The notes below the pieces were generated by a model. That model was not told where the DNA came from, made no database searches, and saw nothing but the letters and a program-made list of their open reading frames with translations. A stretch of DNA of 64,000 nucleotides from Streptomyces sp. ISL-1 (GTDB lineage: Bacteria > Actinomycetota > Actinomycetes > Streptomycetales > Streptomycetaceae), in contig NZ_JAGGOI010000040.1 in assembly GCF_018614585.1 (NCBI RefSeq), forward strand, positions 62,001 through 126,000. Reading direction: 5' to 3'. Shown here piece after piece: positions 33,110 to 42,602 of this stretch. Positions within the stretch are counted from its first letter, which is position 1. The number at the start of each line of letters is the position of its first letter. The translations under genes were made by a program, and so were the position numbers.

Positions 33110-36100
33110 ATGACGCGAGCCGAGCAGCCAGCCGAGCAGCAGGCGGTCGTGAGCACCGTCTCAGAGACTGCCTCAGACTCCGACACATCCGATGCACTTG
33201 CCGCGGACTCACGCGAGCGGGCGGTGCGCGCCCTGTTGCGCTTCCCTCCGCTGAGGCGATTGTGGAGCGCCCAGGTCGCGGGTGGTGTCGGGGACACCGT
33301 CGCCGTCCTTGTGCTTTTGCTCCTGACGCTTCAGGCCGCGGTCGCGGCGGGCTCGTTCGGGTCCGGCTACCGTGGAGCGGCCTTCGCCGTCGCCGCCGTA
33401 CTGGGCGCGCGCATCCTCGCAACACTGTTGTTCGGCGCCGTACTCCTCGGCCCACTGACGAGCCTCACCTCGCCCAAGGGTCCGCTCGACCGGCGCTGGA
33501 CCATGATCGGCGCGGACGTGCTGCGTGTCGCGCTCCTCGTGGTCGCGCCCCTCTGGATCGACTGGACCCCTGACAACGCGCCCGCGATCCTGCTGGTCAC
33601 CGTGTTCGTGACGGGAGTCGCCGAGCGTTTCTGGACGGTCGCCCGCGACGGCGCGGCGCCCGCGCTGCTGCCCGCCCCGCCGCTGGAGGGCGCTGCGGTG
33701 CGCCCGCTGCCGGATCACCTCGACGCGCTGCGTCGGCTCTGGCTGCGTACGGGCTTCGCCGTGATCCCCGCCGGGGCCGCGGTCCTGCTGGTGGCCACGC
33801 TGATCGGCAATCTGCTGGGCTCCGGCATCGAGTGGTTCTCGGTGCACCAGGCGGCCCTCGGTTCGTATGTCGCGGCCGGTCTCTTCGCCGCTTCCGTGTC
33901 GACGCTGTACTTCGTCGAGCTGCCGGGTTCGCTGACACCGCGGCCGCGTTCGCCGCTCGAAGGACTGCGCCGCCCGTCCGCCGGCAACGGCCTGGGCAAG
34001 GGGCGTACGGACGCCATTCCGCTGTTCGTACTCGCCTGCGCCGCGGTCGCGGGCGCGATCGCGTCCGCCGTCGCTGTCTCCGTACTGCACGCCTTTGATC
34101 TCGGCGGCGGGCCCGCCGCTTTCGCGCTGCTCGTGCTCGCGCTGACCGGCGGTACGGGGCTGGGCATCCGCCGGGCCGCGGCCGTACTGCCCACGCTCTC
34201 CCGCCGCCGGCTGCTCTCCCTCGCGCTCGCGGTCACCGGAGTGGCTCTGCTCGCCATGGGCCTGGTGCCGGACACCGCGACCGTGCTGCTCATCGCGCTG
34301 ATCGCGGGCCTCGCGGCCGGCGTCGCCGCGAGCACCGGGCATGCGCTCATCGAGCAGGAGGCAGAAGACTCCCGGCGCGCCCGGATCACCGAACACCTCC
34401 AGGCGGTCGTCCGGGTCGCCATCGGACTCGGCGCGCTGGTGGCCCCGCTGCTGTCCGCCGCGATCGGGCCGCACCGGCTGGCGAGCGGCGACTTCGTCTT
34501 CGCGCACGGCGGCGCGGCGTTCACACTCATGCTGGTCGGCGCGCTGCTGCTGCCCGTGGCGGCACTCGTGCTCGCGAAGACCGACGACCGGGCGGGTGTG
34601 CCGCTGCGCCGCGATCTGGGTGACGCGCTGCGCCGCGGGTCCGACCCCGCGCAGGCGCCGGCCGCCACCGGGTTCTTCATCGCCATAGAGGGCGGCGACG
34701 GGGCCGGGAAGTCCACACAGGTCGAGGCGCTCGCCGAGTGGATCCGGGCGAAGGGCCACGAGGTCGTGGTCACGCGCGAGCCGGGTGCCACGCCGATCGG
34801 GAAGCGGCTGCGGTCGATCCTTCTCGACATCTCGTCCGAAGGACTGTCGAACCGCGCGGAGGCGCTGCTGTACGCCGCCGACCGCGCCGAGCACGTCAGC
34901 TCGGTCGTACGGCCGGCGCTGGAGCGCGGCGCGATCGTCATCACCGACCGCTACATCGACTCGTCGGTCGCCTACCAGGGCGCGGGCCGCGACCTGTCTC
35001 CGACGGAGATCGCCCGTATTTCCCGGTGGGCCACGGACGGACTCGTACCGCATCTGACGGTGCTGCTGGACGTCTTGCCGGAGACCGCGCGGGAACGTTT
35101 CACGGAGGCGCCGGACCGGCTGGAGTCGGAGCCGGCGGAGTTCCACCAGCGGGTGCGGGCCGGGTTCCTGACGCTGGCCGCGGCCGATCCGGGCCGATAC
35201 CTGGTGGTGGACGCGGGCCAGGAGCCGGGGTCGGTCGCCACTGTCGTACGGCACCGGCTCGACCGGATGCTGCCGCTCTCCGACGCCGAGGTGAAGGCGC
35301 AGGCGGAGGCGCGCAGGGCGGCCGAGGAGGAGGCCCGGCGCAGGGCCGAGGAAGAGGCCGCGCGCAAGGCGGAGAAAGAACGGATCGAGCGCGAACGGCA
35401 GGAACAGCTCGCGAAGCTCCGCGCCGAGGAGGAGGAGCGCAAGCGCCACGAGCTGGAGGAGGCGCGGCAGCGCGAGGCCGAGCGGCAGGCGGAGGATGCC
35501 CGGCGGCGGGCGGAAGAGGCGCAGCGTCGGGCGGAGGACGAACGCCGTCGGCGCGAGGCGGAGGAAAAGACACGCCAGGCGGAAGAGGAACGGCGTCGCA
35601 GGCAGGCCGAGGAGGAGGCCCGGCTGCGGGCGGAGGCCGAGGAACGGCGTCTCGAGAAGCAGCGCAAGGCTGAAGAGGCGCTGACGAGGGCAGAGGAGGC
35701 GCGGCGGTCGGCGGAGGCGGCTGCTGCGGCTTCGGCGTCAGCTTCGAAGTCGGCTTCGGCTTCGGCGAATGACCTCACAGTGGCGACGCCGGTGGTCAGG
35801 CCGGACGATGTGACGCAGGAGGTCTCCGCGCCGGTGACACCGTCGGCGCCTGCGGCGGACGAGACGGCCGTGCTTCCGAGGGTCCCGGCGGACGCTGAGG
35901 AGACGGCAGTGCTTCCTCCGGTACGGGACGACGCACGGGACACGGACGCCTCCAACCGGGTTCCGCCGGGCATCTTCCGCGACGAGGCACCGAACGCGGG
36001 CGCGGGCGAGAACGACCGCACCCGCGAACTTCCCCAGGTCGACCCCGACTCGCCCCGCGGCCGCCGCCGCTCGGACTGGGCGGAAGAGACGCCACTGGAC

Positions 36101-36178
36101 GACCTCCCGACCCTGGCGGACGAACTGCTGGGCCCGCACGACGAGGACGACAACGACGGCGGCCGGGGCAGGCGCTGA
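33110..36178 (+). CDS. tmk: MFS-like membrane domain fused to thymidylate kinase and coiled-coil tail
   Basis: 1022-residue, three-part protein. Residues ~40-505 form a transporter-like (MFS-type) membrane domain with ~10-12 helices. Residues ~520-725 are dTMP kinase: P-loop IEGGDGAGKSTQVEALAEWI (about residue 528), DR motif VITDRYIDSSVAYQGAGR. Residues ~725-880 are a long Glu/Arg/Ala coiled coil (EEEARRRAEEEAARKAE and similar), then a disordered acidic tail. Tmk alone is ~210 residues. The fusion occurs in other Streptomyces; what the membrane part transports is unknown. The topA-tmk-holB order supports a replication role. Confidence 0.93.
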   Translation: MTRAEQPAEQQAVVSTVSETASDSDTSDALAADSRERAVRALLRFPPLRRLWSAQVAGGVGDTVAVLVLLLLTLQAAVAAGSFGSGYRGAAFAVAAVLGARILATLLFGAVLLGPLTSLTSPKGPLDRRWTMIGADVLRVALLVVAPLWIDWTPDNAPAILLVTVFVTGVAERFWTVARDGAAPALLPAPPLEGAAVRPLPDHLDALRRLWLRTGFAVIPAGAAVLLVATLIGNLLGSGIEWFSVHQAALGSYVAAGLFAASVSTLYFVELPGSLTPRPRSPLEGLRRPSAGNGLGKGRTDAIPLFVLACAAVAGAIASAVAVSVLHAFDLGGGPAAFALLVLALTGGTGLGIRRAAAVLPTLSRRRLLSLALAVTGVALLAMGLVPDTATVLLIALIAGLAAGVAASTGHALIEQEAEDSRRARITEHLQAVVRVAIGLGALVAPLLSAAIGPHRLASGDFVFAHGGAAFTLMLVGALLLPVAALVLAKTDDRAGVPLRRDLGDALRRGSDPAQAPAATGFFIAIEGGDGAGKSTQVEALAEWIRAKGHEVVVTREPGATPIGKRLRSILLDISSEGLSNRAEALLYAADRAEHVSSVVRPALERGAIVITDRYIDSSVAYQGAGRDLSPTEIARISRWATDGLVPHLTVLLDVLPETARERFTEAPDRLESEPAEFHQRVRAGFLTLAAADPGRYLVVDAGQEPGSVATVVRHRLDRMLPLSDAEVKAQAEARRAAEEEARRRAEEEAARKAEKERIERERQEQLAKLRAEEEERKRHELEEARQREAERQAEDARRRAEEAQRRAEDERRRREAEEKTRQAEEERRRRQAEEEARLRAEAEERRLEKQRKAEEALTRAEEARRSAEAAAAASASASKSASASANDLTVATPVVRPDDVTQEVSAPVTPSAPAADETAVLPRVPADAEETAVLPPVRDDARDTDASNRVPPGIFRDEAPNAGAGENDRTRELPQVDPDSPRGRRRSDWAEETPLDDLPTLADELLGPHDEDDNDGGRGRR

Positions 36179-36856
36179 CGATTCGCTGACCGCCCGGGGC
36201 CCGTGGCTGGGGCGCCGGGCGTGGTCGGCTCGGCAGCCGGCCGGGTCCGGGCGTCGGCGTTGCGGGCGCCGCCTGCGCCGTGAAGCCGACGTTGTCGGGG
36301 GCCCGGGCGCCGTCGCCGACTGCGGCACGCATGCCCAGGGGGTGCGGGGGCCGCCGGCGCTGGGGCGCTGTCGGGGTCGGGACGTCGTCGCCGTCTGCGA
36401 AGCGCGTGTCCGGGGTGTGGGTGCCGCTCGCGCCGCGAAGGCGATGCTGTCAAGGTCCGGGCAGTCGTTTCGCCCGGCGATGCGAAAGCCCTGGGTATGG
36501 GTGCCGCTCGCGCCGCGAAAGCGGACGCCGGCGCGGGGTGTCGTCTCGGGTTGCCGAAGTCGATGCCGGCCGGGCGCGAGCGTCGTCTCGGGCTGCGAAG
36601 GGCATGTCCTGAGGCTGGTGGACGCCACTTGCGCCGCGAAGCGCATGTCCGAGCGCGGGTGCCGCTTGCGCCGTGAAGCCGGCGCTCACAGGGGTGTAGG
36701 CGCAGCCCTCGCCAAGCCCCCCTCCCCGGAGGCCCTCGTGGCCCGCCCCCGGTTTCGGGAAGGGGGCGGGGTGGGGGAAAGCTCCCCGCTCCGGCCCCGC
36801 TGTCAGACCCCTCCCCCACAATGGGAGACTCCAGCACGAAAGGCGGGTGACCGCAC
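36179..36856. repeat. Intergenic degenerate repeat array between tmk and holB
   Basis: A 678-bp gap with no convincing gene. It holds a dispersed repeat with core GTGCCGCTCGCGCCGCGAA (36429-36447 and 36499-36517). Variants read CGCCGCCTGCGCCGTGAAG, CGCCACTTGCGCCGCGAAG and TGCCGCTTGCGCCGTGAAG, with GTCGTCTCGGG(C/T)TG also repeated. Six or more copies, diverged, 50-90 bp apart. Read on the minus strand they encode an Arg/Ala-rich phrase. The last ~130 bp form the holB leader. Confidence 0.6.
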
Positions 36857-38062
36857 GTGACCGTATGGGACGACGTCGTCGGCCAAGAGCGCGTCCAGGC
36901 GCAGCTCTCCGCCGCCGCGCGGGACGCCGATCTGCGCGTCACAGCCGAGGCCCTCGGTGAGCGGCCGCCCGCCGTGTCGAAGATGACTCACGCCTGGCTG
37001 TTCACCGGCCCGCCCGGCTCCGGCCGCTCCACCGCCGCACGGGCCTTCGCCGCCGCCTTGCAGTGCGTCAGCCCCGACCGTGCCCTCGGCGGGGAGCCCG
37101 GCTGCGGGTTCTGCGACGGCTGTCACACCGCCCTCATCGGTACGCACGCCGACGTCGACGTGATCCGTACAGACCTGCTGTCCATCGGCGTCAAGGACAC
37201 CCGCGAACTCGTCCGCCGCGCCCAGCTCTCCCCGGCCGGCCGCCGCTGGCAGGTGATCATCCTGGAGGACGCCGACCGCCTCACCGAGGGCGCGGGCAAT
37301 GTCCTGCTCAAGGCCGTCGAGGAGCCCGCCCCCCGCACCGTGTGGCTGCTCTGCGCGCCGTCACTGGAGGACGTGCTGCCCACGATCCGTTCCCGCTGCC
37401 GACACCTCACTCTCCGTACCCCGCCTGTCGCCGCCGTCGCCGATGTACTGATCAGGCGCGACGGCATCGAGCCCGACGTCGCAGCGACCGTCGCCCGCGC
37501 CACCCAGGGGCACATCGGCCGGGCCCGCCGTCTGGCCACCGACGAGCGGGCGCGCGCTCGCCGGGCCACTGTGCTGAAGCTGCCGCTGCGCGTCGAGGAC
37601 ATCGGCGGTTGCCTCAGGGCCGCCCAGGAGCTGGTCGACGCCGCAGCCGATGACGCCAAGCAGGTAGCCGATGAGATCGACGGCAAGGAGACCGAGAACC
37701 TCAAGGCGGCTCTGGGCGCGGGGCCCGGGGGACGGATGCCGCGGGGGACCGCCGGGGCGATGAAGGAGCTGGAGGACAGGCAGAAGCGCCGCAAGACGCG
37801 TACGCAGCGGGACAGCCTGGACCTGGCGCTCACCGACCTGACCGGCTTCTACCGCGATGTGCTCGCCCTGCAGCTGGGCTCCGAGGTCGCGCTCGCCAAC
37901 GACGACGTACGGGACGCACTCAACCGGATCGCTCGCGCATCCACTCCTGAGGGCACCCTGCGCCGGATAGAGGCGGTGGTCTCCTGCCGCGAGGCACTGG
38001 ACAGCAATGTGGCGCCGCTGCTGGCGGTCGAGGCGATGGCGGTGGCACTGCGGGCCGGGTAG
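36857..38062 (+). CDS. holB: DNA polymerase III delta' subunit
   Basis: Clamp-loader subunit of the replicative polymerase, 401 residues. AAA+ domain with P-loop-like LFTGPPGSGRSTAARAFA (Arg in place of the catalytic Lys). A Cys-rich zinc module follows (ALQCVSPDRALGGEPGCGFC, then DGCHTA). The later motifs are VIILEDADRLTEGAGNVLLK and VLPTIRSRCRH (SRC motif). The start is GTG 36857. The missing Walker lysine fits a non-hydrolysing delta' role. Confidence 0.9.
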   Translation: MTVWDDVVGQERVQAQLSAAARDADLRVTAEALGERPPAVSKMTHAWLFTGPPGSGRSTAARAFAAALQCVSPDRALGGEPGCGFCDGCHTALIGTHADVDVIRTDLLSIGVKDTRELVRRAQLSPAGRRWQVIILEDADRLTEGAGNVLLKAVEEPAPRTVWLLCAPSLEDVLPTIRSRCRHLTLRTPPVAAVADVLIRRDGIEPDVAATVARATQGHIGRARRLATDERARARRATVLKLPLRVEDIGGCLRAAQELVDAAADDAKQVADEIDGKETENLKAALGAGPGGRMPRGTAGAMKELEDRQKRRKTRTQRDSLDLALTDLTGFYRDVLALQLGSEVALANDDVRDALNRIARASTPEGTLRRIEAVVSCREALDSNVAPLLAVEAMAVALRAG

Positions 38063-38133
38063 CAGCCCGTTGACCGGATCATCCTTAGGGGCGTCGCAAG
38101 GCATCACCGCTCAGCGCGCACTACGCTCCGGGG

Positions 38134-39684
38134 ATGGACACCAGGCGCCTGTTCCGCACCTCCGCCCTCGCGCTGGCCACGGCCGGTCTGCTGATCTCCG
38201 GCTGTACGGAAGGGAGTTCGTCGCCGAGCGTCTCGGCGACCGCCTCCGCCGCGGGCGACGCCGGGTCCACCCCCGACGCTGCGCTCAAGCCGTACTACGC
38301 GCAGCAGCTGAAGTGGCGGTCCTGTGGGGTTCCCGGATTCGATTGCGCCACCATGAAGGCCCCGCTGGACTACGCCAAGCCCGACGGAGAGTCCATCAAA
38401 CTGGCCGTAGCCCGCAAAAAGGCCACCGGCCCCGGCAAGCGCCTCGGCTCGCTGCTCGTCAACCCCGGCGGCCCGGGCGGCTCGGCCGTCGGCTATCTCC
38501 AGGGGTACGCGGGCGTCGGCTACCCCGCCCCCGTCCGCGCCCGGTACGACATGGTCGCCGTCGACCCGCGCGGCGTCGCTCGCAGCGAGCCCGTCGAATG
38601 CCTCAGCGGGAAGGAGATGGACGCGTACACCCAGGTCGACCTGACTCCCGACAGCGCCGCCGAGACGACGCGGCTCACCAAGTCGCTGAAGGATTTCGCG
38701 GCGGGCTGCAAGAGGCGTTCCGGCGAGGTCCTGCCCCACGTCTCCACGGTTGAGGCGGCCCGTGACATGGACATCCTGCGTGCTGCGCTGGGCGACGAGA
38801 AGCTGAATTACGTCGGGGCTTCGTACGGCACGTTCCTCGGCGCGACGTACGCCGAGCTCTTCCCCGCCCGCGTCGGCCGCCTCGTGCTCGACGGCGCGAT
38901 GGACCCCTCCCTGTCTTCCCGCCGGATGAACCGCGACCAGACCGCCGGCTTCGAGACCGCTTTCCAGTCCTTCGCCGCGGAATGCGTCAAGCACAAGGAC
39001 TGCCCGCTCGGCACCACGTCCGCCGCCGACGCCTCCAAACGCCTGAAAGCCTTCTTCTCCGCGCTCGACGCCCGGCCCGTCCCGACCGGCGAGAGCCGCA
39101 AGCTCGGCGAGTCGCTGGCCACCACCGGAGTGATCGCCGCGATGTACGACGAGGCCGCCTGGCCCCAGCTCCGCCAGGCTCTCGCGAGCGCCATGGCCGG
39201 CGACGGTGCGCCTCTCCTCTCGCTGGCCGACAGCTACTACGAGCGCGGGGGCGACGGCTCGTACGCGAACCTGATGTACGCCAACGCCGCCGTGAACTGC
39301 CTCGACCTGCCGCCCGCCTTCACCGCCCCGTCGGCCGTGGAGTCCGCGCTCCCCGAGTTCGAGAAGGCATCCCCGGTCTTCGGCAGGGGCTTCGCCTGGG
39401 CCTCGCTGAACTGCGGGTACTGGCCCACCCCCGCCACCGGTGCGCCGCACCGGATCGAGGCGAAGGGCGCGGCCCCGATCGTGGTCGTCGGCACCACCCG
39501 CGACCCGGCCACCCCCTACAAGTGGGCGCAGGGGCTGGCCGAGCAGCTCTCCTCCGCGACCCTGCTGACGTACGAGGGCGACGGCCACACGGCGTACGGG
39601 CGTGGGAGCGACTGCATCGACACGGCGATCAACGCCTACCTGCTGGAAGGCACGGTGCCACCGGACAACAAGGTCTGCCACTGA
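38134..39684 (+). CDS. Secreted tripeptidyl aminopeptidase-like lipoprotein (SlpD/E type)
   Basis: 516-residue alpha/beta-hydrolase of peptidase family S33, secreted. The signal peptide has lipobox LISGC (Cys ~24). The oxyanion loop is VNPGGPGGSA, the nucleophile elbow is YVGASYGTFLGATYAELF (Ser), Asp is in VGTTRDPATPY, and His is in EGDGHTAYG. It degrades peptides from the N-terminus in characterised relatives (SlpD, SlpE). Last core gene before tRNA-Thr. Confidence 0.9.
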   Translation: MDTRRLFRTSALALATAGLLISGCTEGSSSPSVSATASAAGDAGSTPDAALKPYYAQQLKWRSCGVPGFDCATMKAPLDYAKPDGESIKLAVARKKATGPGKRLGSLLVNPGGPGGSAVGYLQGYAGVGYPAPVRARYDMVAVDPRGVARSEPVECLSGKEMDAYTQVDLTPDSAAETTRLTKSLKDFAAGCKRRSGEVLPHVSTVEAARDMDILRAALGDEKLNYVGASYGTFLGATYAELFPARVGRLVLDGAMDPSLSSRRMNRDQTAGFETAFQSFAAECVKHKDCPLGTTSAADASKRLKAFFSALDARPVPTGESRKLGESLATTGVIAAMYDEAAWPQLRQALASAMAGDGAPLLSLADSYYERGGDGSYANLMYANAAVNCLDLPPAFTAPSAVESALPEFEKASPVFGRGFAWASLNCGYWPTPATGAPHRIEAKGAAPIVVVGTTRDPATPYKWAQGLAEQLSSATLLTYEGDGHTAYGRGSDCIDTAINAYLLEGTVPPDNKVCH

Positions 39685-39977
39685 GCCCGGGCCCGCGGGC
39701 CGGTAAGCCACCGGAGGCCCGCCGTCGCCTCGAATCCGCACGGAACCAGCCGCACCGCCGGCACGGCCGCGGCCGCGGTGCACGCCAGACCGCCGCCGGG
39801 ACCGAGTGTGACGAGGACAACGGCGACGTAGCCGCAGCGGCCACATCCCCGCCGCCGCGCGATTCGACGGGGGTCGGGTGCCCCCGACCTGGTTCGGGGC
39901 ACCCGAAACAACCCTGTAGACTTGGCGCCGCTGCTGATGCGAACGTGCCCTCGCGAGGACACGCATATCGGCAGCTT

Positions 39978-40051
39978 GCCGCCTTAGCTCAGTTGGCCAG
40001 AGCAACGCACTCGTAATGCGTAGGTCTCGGGTTCGAATCCCGAAGGCGGCT
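39978..40051 (+). tRNA. tRNA-Thr (anticodon CGT)
   Basis: Cloverleaf: acceptor GCCGCCT / AGGCGGC with discriminator T, D-loop with AGTTGG, anticodon loop CTCGTAA (anticodon CGT, reads ACG), T-loop GGTTCGAATCC. CCA is not encoded. The 3' half is duplicated at 57299, so this gene is the attachment site of the downstream element. Confidence 0.97.
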
Positions 40052-40052
40052 C
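40010..40052 (+). repeat. attL-like 43-bp direct repeat (inside tRNA-Thr)
   Basis: Runs from the first base of the anticodon loop to one base beyond the discriminator. Identical to 57299-57341. A looser match (CCCAGGTCAGG, 40060-40070 versus 57352-57362) lies just outside both copies, at slightly different offsets. Confidence 0.9.
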
Positions 40053-40076
40053 AAGAAAGCCCAGGTCAGGGCCTTG

Positions 40077-40109
40077 AAAGCTCCCCACGAAGATCGTGGG
40101 GAGCTTTTT
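40077..40109 (+). terminator. Terminator after tRNA-Thr (island side)
   Basis: Perfect 14-bp stem AAAGCTCCCCACGA / TCGTGGGGAGCTTT, loop AGA, then TTTTT overlapping the stem end. Confidence 0.9.
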
Positions 40110-40199
40110 CTGCGCCCAGATGGGAACATCCTGGGAACGGCGATTCTCCGATAAGTCGTCTATGTCTGGATTTTTGCTAGTCGAAGACGGGCCGAGGGT

Positions 40200-40833
40200 A
40201 GCCTGATGCCGACTGGAGGCGTTGACCGCCGAGCACCTGATTCACCCGCGTCGCCGCGGCGAACGCGAGGCGCTGCGGGTCCTGCTGGCCACCCGTCAGG
40301 GCGCCGTCACCTCGTGCGCGGCGGCGATCAATCACCTCAAGGCGCTGATCGTGTCCGCGCCCGAGGACCTGCGGGCCGAGCTGCGCGGCAAGGGCCGCAA
40401 GGCGGTGATATAGCGCTGCGCCAAGCTCCGGGAGCGGCCGATCCAGACCATCGAGCACCGGATGACCGCGCGTGCGTCCGATCAGCGCGGGTCAGATCCT
40501 GGTGAGCTGGTCGCACCCGGGCCGCTTCCGGTCCGAGGCCGCGTTTGCGGCGTTCGCCGGCACGCCGCCGATCCCCGCGTCCTCCGGCCTGACCAACCGC
40601 CACCGGCTGAACCGGAGGGGCGACCGGCAACTCAACCGGGCGCTGCACACCATCGTGCTGATCCGCATGCGCATCAGGTCTACATCCAGCGGCGCACCAC
40701 CGAGGGCAAGTCGCCTCGGGAGGCCCGGCGCTGCTTGAAGCGGGCCATCGCCCGCCAGGTCTTTAAACTGCTCGAACGGGGGCCGGCCGAGGAGAGCTTG
40801 ACGGCCGCCAACAACCTCGCGATGGCAGCTTGA
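40200..40833 (+). pseudogene. IS110-family transposase remnant
   Basis: C-terminal two-thirds of an IS110 transposase in three frames. 40222-40413: AINHLKALIVSAPEDLRAEL, then a TAG stop. The same frame continues with LRERPIQTIEHRM. It shifts near 40475 into the Transposase_20 domain (SAGQILVSWSHPGRFRSEAA; PASSGLTNRHRLNRRGDRQL). A second shift near 40670 leads into YIQRRTTEGKSPREARRCLK and a TGA at 40833. The N-terminal DEDD catalytic region is missing. Inactive. Confidence 0.85.
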
Positions 40834-40957
40834 CAGATATAGCAGCCTCGGAAACCGGCGCTACAGGCAGCCGTCACGGCTGTCGGCACAGCGGTCATCG
40901 GTGAGATTGACCTTGGGAGCGCCGCCCGTCATGCCGGGCGGCGCCGGCGCCTTGGCG

Positions 40958-41347
40958 CTACCGGGTGAGAAGTGCGCTTACGGTCTTGCCGCCGACCGTG
41001 TGGCGGGTCACCGCGGTGGCGCGGGTGAGGCGGTTGACCATGGGCCAGCCGAAGCCTCCGGTGCCGCCGTTCAGGTCGGGGGTGCGCATGCGCGGGGCCT
41101 GCGGGCTGCGGTCGTGCACGGCCACCTCGATGCTGTCCGGGTGCGCGGTCAGGTCCAGGGTGCAGGTGCCGCCGCCGTGGCGCAGGGCGTTGGTGACGAG
41201 CTCCGAGACGACCAGGACCACGGTGTCGGCAGCCTCGGCTGCGATCGGTTGTACGAGACCTTCGAGGAAATCCCGGGCGCTCTCGCGTGCGCCGGCGACG
41301 GATGTCGCGGAGCGGACGGTTGCGACGCTGACGCTCATCGTGTCCAT
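40958..41347 (-). CDS. RsbW-like ATP-binding regulatory protein
   Basis: 129-residue HATPase_c_2 protein of the anti-sigma/serine-kinase type abundant in Streptomyces. The N box is VSELVTNALRHGGGTCTL, the G1-like region is VHDRSP, and the G2 region is GGFGWPMVNRLT. No partner STAS or sigma gene is adjacent. It is transcribed away from the MerR gene and separated from it by ~900 bp of leader-like DNA. Partner unknown. Confidence 0.85.
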   Translation of the reverse strand: MDTMSVSVATVRSATSVAGARESARDFLEGLVQPIAAEAADTVVLVVSELVTNALRHGGGTCTLDLTAHPDSIEVAVHDRSPQAPRMRTPDLNGGTGGFGWPMVNRLTRATAVTRHTVGGKTVSALLTR

Positions 41348-42266
41348 CAGGTCACCCTGGTCTCTGTCGTCAATGCCCGGTCCAGTCTGCCCGGGCTTCT
41401 GCCCCGGCCTGCGGCCGGTTAACCCGTCGGCAGTGACGGCCTCGCGCCTGCCCTCGTCGCTGTTCGAGGTCGATTACCTCACCGTCGAACTCGCGGAAAT
41501 CTATGTCGGCCGGAGTAGACATTGGGCTGTGGTGTGGTTATGGTTTCTCTCGTAGCCCAGAGAGACAGCAGGGCCCGGCAGAGACGAACTGCCGGGCAGC
41601 AGTACCCGCAGTTGCAGTTCGCAGGACGGTGCGGTGGTGGAGTTCCGAAGCCAGGGTTGTTGCAGGACGGCGACGGGACTGACGGCCGGACCGGGTGGCC
41701 CGCAGTGATCAGGGGCCGCCGTGAGCAGTACCGCAGTTAACGCAAGTGCAGTACCCGTAAGTGCAGTTCGCAGTACCCAGCAGCGAAGTCAGTGAGCAGC
41801 ACCTCGGTAAAGGCGTCGGCTGCGGGCGCGCGTACCGGGAAGTTCGGCAGTGGGGTTCTAAGCCAGAGCAGACGCAGGACGGGCGACGGGGCTGGCTGCC
41901 GAAGAGTGGCGCTGTCGCAGGCCACTGGGTAGTTCGCATCACCAGCAGTTCGCAGTAGAGCAGTACCAGCAGTACGCAGTCCCCCGCTTGGTAAGTAGTT
42001 GATCACCGAGGGAAGAACGGAGGAGCCAGGCGCCATCAGGATCGCCCGGGCGGAAGTCTTGAGTCCGGGTACCGCAGGACATCGATAGTGAGGTGGTCTC
42101 CGGTCAAGCAACCGCGATCCCCGCATTCCCTGCCCTCTCCCGGGTGGGCGTGCGGACACAGAAGGCCGGCGCGGCACTAGGGCCGGCAGATGGTGTAGCA
42201 GTTCCTTCGGGGCCTTGGTGCCAGTACGGCACCAAGGCCCCTCCACGCGTTCCACAGAGAGGTGCA
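41348..42266 (+). promoter_or_regulatory. Long gene-free leader with GCAGT repeats upstream of the MerR-like gene
   Basis: About 900 bp without a credible gene. From ~41600 to ~41980 the words GCAGTACC, GCAGTTCGCAG, GCAGTAC and AGCAGTA recur more than a dozen times in direct orientation. GCCCGGCAG / CTGCCGGGC forms a hairpin at 41573-41597. The segment ends in a very stable hairpin just before the MerR SD. It may be an unusually long structured 5' UTR or a protein-binding array; I do not recognise a described family. Confidence 0.5.
42209..42241 (+). promoter_or_regulatory. 14-bp perfect hairpin immediately before the MerR-like gene
   Basis: Stem GGGGCCTTGGTGCC / GGCACCAAGGCCCC, 5-base loop AGTAC, 25 bp before the ATG and just 5' of the AGAGAGGTG SD. 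No T-tract, so it is more likely a 5'-UTR stability or regulatory structure than a terminator, though attenuation is possible. Confidence 0.6.
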
Positions 42267-42602
42267 ATGACAGCAGACGATTCGTACAGCCGTCTCGACG
42301 ACGACGACTACCCCGCCTACACCATGGGCCGGGCCGCCGAAATGCTCGGCACCACCCAGGGCTTCCTCCGCACCATCGGCGAAGCCCGCCTCATCACCCC
42401 CCTGCGCTCCGAGGGCGGCCACCGCCGCTACTCCCGCTACCAACTGCGCATCGCCGCCCGAGCCCGCGAACTCGTCGACCAGGGCACCCCCATCGAGGCC
42501 GCCTGCCGCATCGTCATCCTCGAAGACCAACTCGAAGAAGCCCAACGCATCAACGCCGAATACCGCCGCACCGCCGAATCGGCGGGACCGCCCGTGGCTT
42601 GA
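42267..42602 (+). CDS. MerR/HTH-type small regulator
   Basis: 111-residue protein with an N-terminal MerR-type winged helix: YTMGRAAEMLGTTQGFLRTI, then LITPLRSEGGHRRYSRYQLR (the wing's GGHRRY is diagnostic). A short helical tail (ILEDQLEEAQRINAEYRRTA) can dimerise. There is no effector domain. It precedes a cold-shock gene remnant and DEAD-box helicase, an association seen elsewhere in Streptomyces, which suggests control of the cold-shock set. Confidence 0.88.
   Translation: MTADDSYSRLDDDDYPAYTMGRAAEMLGTTQGFLRTIGEARLITPLRSEGGHRRYSRYQLRIAARARELVDQGTPIEAACRIVILEDQLEEAQRINAEYRRTAESAGPPVA

Noticed and set aside
36179..36856. Minus-strand Arg/Ala-rich repeat protein between tmk and holB
   Set aside because: Composition follows GC-rich antisense bias, there is no good start or SD, and the frames run into tmk. 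Treated as intergenic repeats.
40200..40833. Functional IS110 element
   Set aside because: Missing the catalytic N-terminus, with an in-frame stop and two frameshifts.
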